Shown in pieces: positions 59,695 to 64,000 of a DNA stretch of 64,000 nucleotides. A program made the translations under genes and the position numbers. Position 1 is the stretch's first letter, and the number at the start of each line of letters is the position of its first letter. Source of the stretch: Ectothiorhodospira shaposhnikovii (lineage in GTDB: Bacteria > Pseudomonadota > Gammaproteobacteria > Ectothiorhodospirales > Ectothiorhodospiraceae); NCBI RefSeq assembly GCF_022227765.1, contig NZ_JAJMLZ010000001.1:248001-312000 (forward strand), written 5' to 3'. Under the pieces are notes generated by a model. It did no database searches and was not told the DNA's origin. It saw only the letters and a program-made list of their open reading frames with translations.

Positions 59695-60189
59695 ATGTAC
59701 GCACCTGCGGTTCGTCCCATCTGGTTGCTGATTGCCCTGTTTTCGGCGACGTCCGCGGCGCTGAGCATCGGTCTGACCGAGTGGTTCAGTCTGCATCCCT
59801 GTCACCTGTGCATCTTCCAGCGCCTGCTGTTCATGGTGCTGGCGGTGTTGGCACTGGCCGGCGTGGTGTTCGGGGCATCCCTGGCCGGGGCGATTCCCGG
59901 TCTGCTGGTGCTGGTCGTGGCCAGCATGGGCATGGGGGTGGCGGGCTACCAGAGCTGGCTTGAACGCCAGCCGCCGGATCTCGGATTTTCCTGCGTGGGG
60001 CCCGAGATGGGTCTGATCGAGCGTCTGGTGGAAGGGTTGGGGCAGCAGGTGCCCACCCTGTTCCTGGCCACGGGCCTGTGTGATGAGATGGGTCCGCAGT
60101 GGCTGGGAATTTCCTTTGCCAATGCCGCGTTGGCGGGCTATCTGCTGGTATTCTGTCTGGCGGCCTGGGCGTTGTGGCGCAGCCGATAG
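59695..60189 (+). CDS. dsbB: Disulfide bond formation protein DsbB
   Basis: Inner-membrane quinone-linked enzyme that re-oxidises DsbA, 164 residues from MYAPAVRPIW with GGAG 6 bp upstream. Four helices; the first Cys pair is HPCHLCIFQR (CHLC) and the second pair is in LGFSCVGP and TGLCDEMGP. It is divergent from dsbD across 190 bp, placing oxidising and reducing thiol pathways side by side. Confidence 0.92.
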   Translation: MYAPAVRPIWLLIALFSATSAALSIGLTEWFSLHPCHLCIFQRLLFMVLAVLALAGVVFGASLAGAIPGLLVLVVASMGMGVAGYQSWLERQPPDLGFSCVGPEMGLIERLVEGLGQQVPTLFLATGLCDEMGPQWLGISFANAALAGYLLVFCLAAWALWRSR

Positions 60190-60192
60190 CCC

Positions 60193-60222
60193 TTTACGTG
60201 GTGCGTGTAAGTGCGTTAGGAT
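60193..60222 (+). promoter_or_regulatory. Promoter candidate upstream of a possible RNA
   Basis: TTTACG, 18 bp and TAGGAT. Each hexamer matches four of six positions. The -10 overlaps the palindrome at 60219. Confidence 0.35.
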
Positions 60223-60228
60223 ACGTAT

Positions 60229-60381
60229 CCCTGATCGCGTCGCCTTTAGATCAAGGGTCCGGGCCGTTGGCGGCGCCAAGCACGATGAATCCGGTAGGTT
60301 GATCCCTGTCATGGTTCCGGTGCTTGGTCCGGATTGAGTCTTGAGTGACTGTTTGTTCAAGGCCCCCGAGGGGGTTTTTTT
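60229..60381 (+). ncRNA. Possible structured small RNA or rimP leader
   Basis: About 150 nt between the candidate promoter and the terminator at 60361. Long-range pairs include CCAAGCAC (60276-60283) with GTGCTTGG (60320-60327), GATCAA (60249-60254) with TTGATC (60299-60304), and AATCCGG (60288-60294) with CCGGATT (60329-60335); these compete, so the fold is not settled. No family is recognised. It could also be only the 3' UTR of dsbB. Confidence 0.3.
60361..60381 (+). terminator. Rho-independent terminator before rimP
   Basis: CCCCC-GA-GGGGG with GG preceding and TTTTTTT following, 171 bp past the dsbB stop. Confidence 0.75.
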
Positions 60382-60470
60382 GTTAGCTGGCCAGTAATGT
60401 CGTCGATCGTCCGACAGGGCGGGATGGCAGGGTGGCATCCGGTGCGGTGCCGGGCCGGCAAGTATTCTTG

Positions 60471-60493
60471 AATGGGCCGCAGGCCCATTTTTT
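60471..60493 (+). terminator. Terminator-like hairpin at the rimP leader
   Basis: AATGGGCC-GCA-GGCCCATT followed by TTTT. It lies 16 bp before the rimP start, the position of the terminator hairpin in the rimP leader of enterobacteria; it may attenuate rimP-nusA-infB. Confidence 0.75.
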
Positions 60494-60508
60494 GTTTGTG
60501 GAGAGTGC

Positions 60509-60964
60509 GTGAGTCACGACGCCCAGGAACTGAAGCAGTTGATTGCTCCCGTCGTTGCCGGACTCGGTTTCGAGCTCTGGGGGCTGGAATACCGCGTGCA
60601 GCGCAACAGTGCGTTGCTGCGTATCTTCATCGATGGTCCCGACGGCATCAACCTGGATGACTGCGCCGCGGTCAGTGACCAGGTCAGCGGTGTTCTGGAC
60701 GTGGAAGATCCCATCCCCGTGCCCTACCGGCTTGAGGTGTCATCCCCGGGGATGGACAGGCCGCTGTTTACCCCGGAACAGTTCCGCCGCTACCAGGGCG
60801 AGGACGTTCGGGCGCGTCTGAACTGGCCGGTCGAGGGACAGCGCAACTACCGTGGCCGGATCGCCGGTGTCGAGGAGGCCGCGGTGATCCTGGAGGTGGA
60901 GGGCAATCCCGTGCGACTGCCCCTGGAAGCCATCTCCCGGGCCCGCCTGGTGCCCAAATTCTAG
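60509..60964 (+). CDS. rimP: Ribosome maturation factor RimP
   Basis: 30S ribosome assembly protein, 151 residues, GTG start with GGAG 5 bp upstream. Motifs: [41 protein letters not shown] and [20 protein letters not shown]. It starts the rimP-nusA-infB operon, 68 bp before nusA. Confidence 0.96.
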   Translation: MSHDAQELKQLIAPVVAGLGFELWGLEYRVQRNSALLRIFIDGPDGINLDDCAAVSDQVSGVLDVEDPIPVPYRLEVSSPGMDRPLFTPEQFRRYQGEDVRARLNWPVEGQRNYRGRIAGVEEAAVILEVEGNPVRLPLEAISRARLVPKF

Positions 60965-61032
60965 ACAATCCGTGTCCTGTCCGGCGGGGGCTGTATCCCG
61001 GCCCAGCGGGACAGTCCTTTGGAGACGTACTG

Positions 61033-62538
61033 ATGAACAAAGAAATCTTGCTGGTGGTGGACGCCGTCTCCAACGAGAAAGGCGTCGAGAAGGCCGTGAT
61101 CTTCGAGGCGATCGAGGCTGCGCTGGCTTCCGCCACGCGCAAGAAACACGGCGGCGACATTGACGTGCGCGTCAGCATCCATCGGGACACCGGGGATTAC
61201 GAGAGCTTTCGCCGCTGGCTGGTGGTGGATGACGAAGACCCCGAGTTCGAATCCCCGGATCGGCAGATCCTGTACTCCTACGCCATTCAGAAGAACCCCG
61301 ATGTCCAGGTGGGTGACTACGTCGAGATGCCCATCGAGTCGGTGGAGTTCGGCCGCATTGCCGCCCAGACCGCCAAGCAGGTGATCGTGCAGAAGGTGCG
61401 CGAGGCCGAGCGCGCCAAGGTGGTGGACGAGTTCCAGAGCCGTGTCGGCGAGCTGGTGATGGGCGTGGTCAAGCGCTCCGAGCGCAACGGTGTGTTCCTG
61501 GACCTGGGGGGCAATGCCGAGGCCTTCATCCCCCGGGATGAGATGATCGCCCGTGAGTCCGTGCGCCCCAACGACCGCCTGCGTGGCTATCTCAAGGATG
61601 TCCGCACCGAGGCCCGTGGTCCCCAGTTGTTCGTCAGCCGGACCGCCCCCGAGTTTCTGGTGGAGTTGTTCAAGCTGGAGGTGCCGGAAGTGGGGCAGGG
61701 TCTCATCGAGATCATGGGCGCGGCCCGTGATCCGGGGATGCGCGCCAAGATCGCGGTACGCTCCCTGGATCCCCGGCTTGACCCGGTGGGCGCCTGCGTG
61801 GGCATGCGTGGTTCGCGGGTGCAGTCCGTGTCCAATGAGCTGGCCGGCGAACGTATTGATATCATTCTCTGGGATGACAACCCCGCGCAGTTCGTTATCA
61901 ACGCCATGTCTCCGGCCGAGGTCCTGTCCATCGTGGTGGACGAGGACAACCGGGTCATGGATATCGCCGTGGCGGAAGAAAAGCTTTCCCAGGCCATCGG
62001 CCGCGGCGGGCAGAATGTCCGCCTGGCCTCCCAGCTGACCGGCTGGGAACTCAATGTCATGAGCGAAAAGCAGGCCGTGGAAAAGAGCGAGAGCGAATCC
62101 GCCGAACTGCAGCAGATGTTCATGGCCAGTCTGGACGTGGACGAGGAAGTGGCCGCCATTCTGGTGCAGGAAGGCTTTTCCAGCATCGATGAAGTGGCCT
62201 ACGTGCCCACGGCGGAGATCATGCAGATCGAGGAGTTCGACGAGGACATGGTCGAGGAACTCAGACGCCGGGCCCGTGATGCCCTGCTGACCCGGGCCAT
62301 TGCCACCGAAGAAAAGGTGACCACGGGCGAGCCGGCGCAGGATCTTCTGGAAATGGACGGCATGGATCGTGAACTGGCCTACCGGCTGGCATCCCGTGGT
62401 GTCTGCACCATGGAAGACCTGGCGGAACAGTCGGTGGATGACCTGGTGGAATTGGCACAGATCGATGCCGATCAGGCCGCCGGCCTGATCATGGCTGCCC
62501 GTGCCCCCTGGTTTGCGGACCAGCCAAAAGACGCATAA
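61033..62538 (+). CDS. nusA: Transcription termination/antitermination factor NusA
   Basis: RNA polymerase-binding pausing factor, 501 residues. The N-terminal domain binds polymerase ([20 protein letters not shown]), S1 domain [19 protein letters not shown], two KH domains ([20 protein letters not shown] and [16 protein letters not shown]), and two C-terminal AR repeats ([37 protein letters not shown]). ATG with GGAG upstream. infB follows after 96 bp. Confidence 0.97.
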   Translation: MNKEILLVVDAVSNEKGVEKAVIFEAIEAALASATRKKHGGDIDVRVSIHRDTGDYESFRRWLVVDDEDPEFESPDRQILYSYAIQKNPDVQVGDYVEMPIESVEFGRIAAQTAKQVIVQKVREAERAKVVDEFQSRVGELVMGVVKRSERNGVFLDLGGNAEAFIPRDEMIARESVRPNDRLRGYLKDVRTEARGPQLFVSRTAPEFLVELFKLEVPEVGQGLIEIMGAARDPGMRAKIAVRSLDPRLDPVGACVGMRGSRVQSVSNELAGERIDIILWDDNPAQFVINAMSPAEVLSIVVDEDNRVMDIAVAEEKLSQAIGRGGQNVRLASQLTGWELNVMSEKQAVEKSESESAELQQMFMASLDVDEEVAAILVQEGFSSIDEVAYVPTAEIMQIEEFDEDMVEELRRRARDALLTRAIATEEKVTTGEPAQDLLEMDGMDRELAYRLASRGVCTMEDLAEQSVDDLVELAQIDADQAAGLIMAARAPWFADQPKDA

Positions 62539-62634
62539 GACAGTTGGACCGGCGTGCGCCAGCCGTGCGCACGCCCCGCGACCCCGGGTCGCGGCCAGGG
62601 TTCGCGGAAGCATTCAGATCGGAGGTAACGGCAC

Positions 62635-64000
62635 ATGACCGACGTTACGGTGAAACAATTGTCCGAAGTAGTGGGGACGCCCGTGGAACGACTGCTGGAG
62701 CAGTTGTCCGAGGCGGGAGTGCCCGTTGCGGATCCCGATCAGACCGTCACCGAGGAGCAGAAGTTGCAGCTCCTGGAGCATCTGCGCAAGGTTCACGGCA
62801 AGACGTCAGAAGCCGGCCAGTCCCGGCGCATTACGCTGCGGCGCAAGAGCACCACGGAACTCAAGGTGACCAGCGCCCAGGGGCGTGCCAAGACCGTGAG
62901 CGTGGAAGTGCGCAAGCGCCGCACCTATGTGAAGCAGGGTGAGACCGAGGCCGCGGTGGTTGAGGAAGCCTCCGAGTCTCCGGCGATGGAGAACATTGCC
63001 GAGGCACCGCAACCGCCGTCTCCCGTGGTCAAGCCCCTCGTTGATGATGCGGCGTCGCCTGTCGCTGCGCCGGCCGTGGCGGAAGAGGTGCCGCCGGCCC
63101 CGCCGCAGCCCCAGCCGACCCCCGAAGAGCTGGAAATCCAGGCCAGGGAAGCCGAGCGGGCTGCCGCCGAAGCGGAGCTGCGCCGCGCCGAGGAGGAACG
63201 TCGCGCCGCCGAAGAGGCCGAGCGCAAGGCGGCGGAAGCCCTCAAGGCCCGTGAGCTGGAAATGATCAGGGAAGCCGAGGCCATGGCCCGCCGTGAAGCG
63301 GAGCTACAGACACGCCAGGCCGTCGAGGAGGCCGCTCGCAAGGAGGCCCTGGAGCGCGCCGCCGCTGCCGCGGCGGCCGCTGCGGCAGCCCCCGGCCCCG
63401 CGTCTCCTGCGGCAACCCCCGCGGCACCGGCATCGGACAATCCCCGTCGTCGTCGCCGTGGCAAGGAGCGCGAAGAGGTCGGCAAGTCCAAGCGGGAAGA
63501 ACTGCACGTGGCCAGCGACAAGCGTGGTCGTCGTGGCAAGGGCAAGGCAGGACGCGCCGGCTCCGCCGCGGCTCCGACCGGCAAGCATGGTTTCGAGCGC
63601 CCCACCGCGCCGGTGGTGCGCGAGGTCAGCATCCCCGAGATGCTGACGGTGGGCGAACTGGCCCAGAAGATGGCCATCAAGGCGCCCGAACTGATCAAGA
63701 CCCTGATGGGCATGGGTGTGATGGCCACCATCAACCAGTCCATCGACCAGGATACCGCCACCCTGGTGGTGGAGGAGATGGGACACGTCGCCAAGCCCAT
63801 GCAGGAGGCCGAAGTGGGCGAGGAACTGGCCCTGGAGACCGAGGAGATGGGCGAAGCCCTGCCGCGTCCTCCCGTGGTCACCGTCATGGGTCACGTGGAC
63901 CACGGCAAGACCTCGCTGCTGGACTACATCCGTCGCACCAAGGTGGCCTCGGGCGAGGCGGGCGGCATTACCCAGCACATCGGTGCCTACCACGTCCCCT
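62635..64000 (+). CDS. infB: Translation initiation factor IF-2 (3' end outside window)
   Basis: GTPase that places initiator tRNA on the ribosome. The frame is open from an ATG (GGAGG upstream) to the right edge, about 455 codons. The N-terminal IF2 subdomain is [20 protein letters not shown], then a Glu/Ala/Arg-rich linker with an 11-Ala run, the second N-domain ([20 protein letters not shown]), and the G1 motif [18 protein letters not shown]. The stop is beyond the window. Confidence 0.96.
   Translation, partial: MTDVTVKQLSEVVGTPVERLLEQLSEAGVPVADPDQTVTEEQKLQLLEHLRKVHGKTSEAGQSRRITLRRKSTTELKVTSAQGRAKTVSVEVRKRRTYVKQGETEAAVVEEASESPAMENIAEAPQPPSPVVKPLVDDAASPVAAPAVAEEVPPAPPQPQPTPEELEIQAREAERAAAEAELRRAEEERRAAEEAERKAAEALKARELEMIREAEAMARREAELQTRQAVEEAARKEALERAAAAAAAAAAAPGPASPAATPAAPASDNPRRRRRGKEREEVGKSKREELHVASDKRGRRGKGKAGRAGSAAAPTGKHGFERPTAPVVREVSIPEMLTVGELAQKMAIKAPELIKTLMGMGVMATINQSIDQDTATLVVEEMGHVAKPMQEAEVGEELALETEEMGEALPRPPVVTVMGHVDHGKTSLLDYIRRTKVASGEAGGITQHIGAYHVP

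Larger units (their letters stand above)
60190..60508 (+). other. Intergenic region before rimP
   Basis: 319 bp without a gene. It holds a perfect palindrome GGATACGTATCC (60219-60230), a candidate promoter, a structured segment and two hairpin-plus-T-tract terminators (60361 and 60471). Confidence 0.7.

Overview
The window reads as chromosomal DNA of a GC-rich gammaproteobacterium. The gene orders smpB-ratA-rnfH-bamE-recN-nadK, grpE-dnaK-dnaJ-dapB-carAB-greA-yhbY-rlmE-ftsH-folP-glmM-secG-tRNA-Leu and rimP-nusA-infB are the classical gammaproteobacterial ones. Placing hrcA with a CIRCE operator ahead of grpE, and a separate 13-14-gene nuo operon, fits a Chromatiales/Ectothiorhodospiraceae- or Xanthomonadales-like lineage. 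That assignment is an inference from synteny and protein flavour, not a database result.

Layout. 1-3.9 kb: the end of a YejABEF-type peptide ABC importer; both permeases carry extra hydrophobic insertions. 4-6.3 kb (minus): two paralogous FHA proteins and a PP2C phosphatase. 6.4-10.6 kb: mltD facing a methyltransferase-rnhA-dnaQ cluster, then smpB. 10.7-16.5 kb: NSS transporter, ratA-rnfH, bamE/fur, recN (with a LexA-like box) and nadK. 16.5-22.5 kb: CIRCE-hrcA, grpE, dnaK (near-consensus sigma-32 promoter), dnaJ, dapB. 22.5-34.4 kb: carA-carB-greA, yhbY, rlmE, ftsH, folP, glmM, tpiA, secG and tRNA-Leu(GAG). 34.4-49.8 kb: complete nuoA-N for respiratory complex I, plus a DUF2818 membrane protein. 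49.9 kb: an initiator tRNA.

In E. coli the initiator tRNA gene (metY) lies directly before rimP-nusA-infB. Here about 10.5 kb of unrelated genes separates them: CBS protein, ArsB, RDD protein, an inverted REP-like pair with a 25-bp tandem repeat, diguanylate cyclase, MobB, MFS transporter, periplasmic redoxin, DsbD and DsbB. This is the most accessory-looking part of the window. rimP-nusA-infB follows and infB runs off the right edge.

Functionally the window is mostly housekeeping: proteostasis (HrcA/GrpE/DnaK/DnaJ/FtsH/SmpB/BamE), nucleotide and lysine precursors (CarAB/DapB), cell-wall precursors (GlmM), folate (FolP), glycolysis (TpiA), translation and transcription factors (GreA/NusA/RimP/IF2) and NADH oxidation (Nuo). 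No prophage, complete insertion sequence, CRISPR array or rRNA was seen. I found no clear, entirely new multigene system. The less explained items are the two-FHA/PP2C module without a kinase, the permease insertions, a possible structured RNA before rimP, the U1-U72 initiator tRNA, the hairpin leader of carA and the REP-plus-minisatellite locus.
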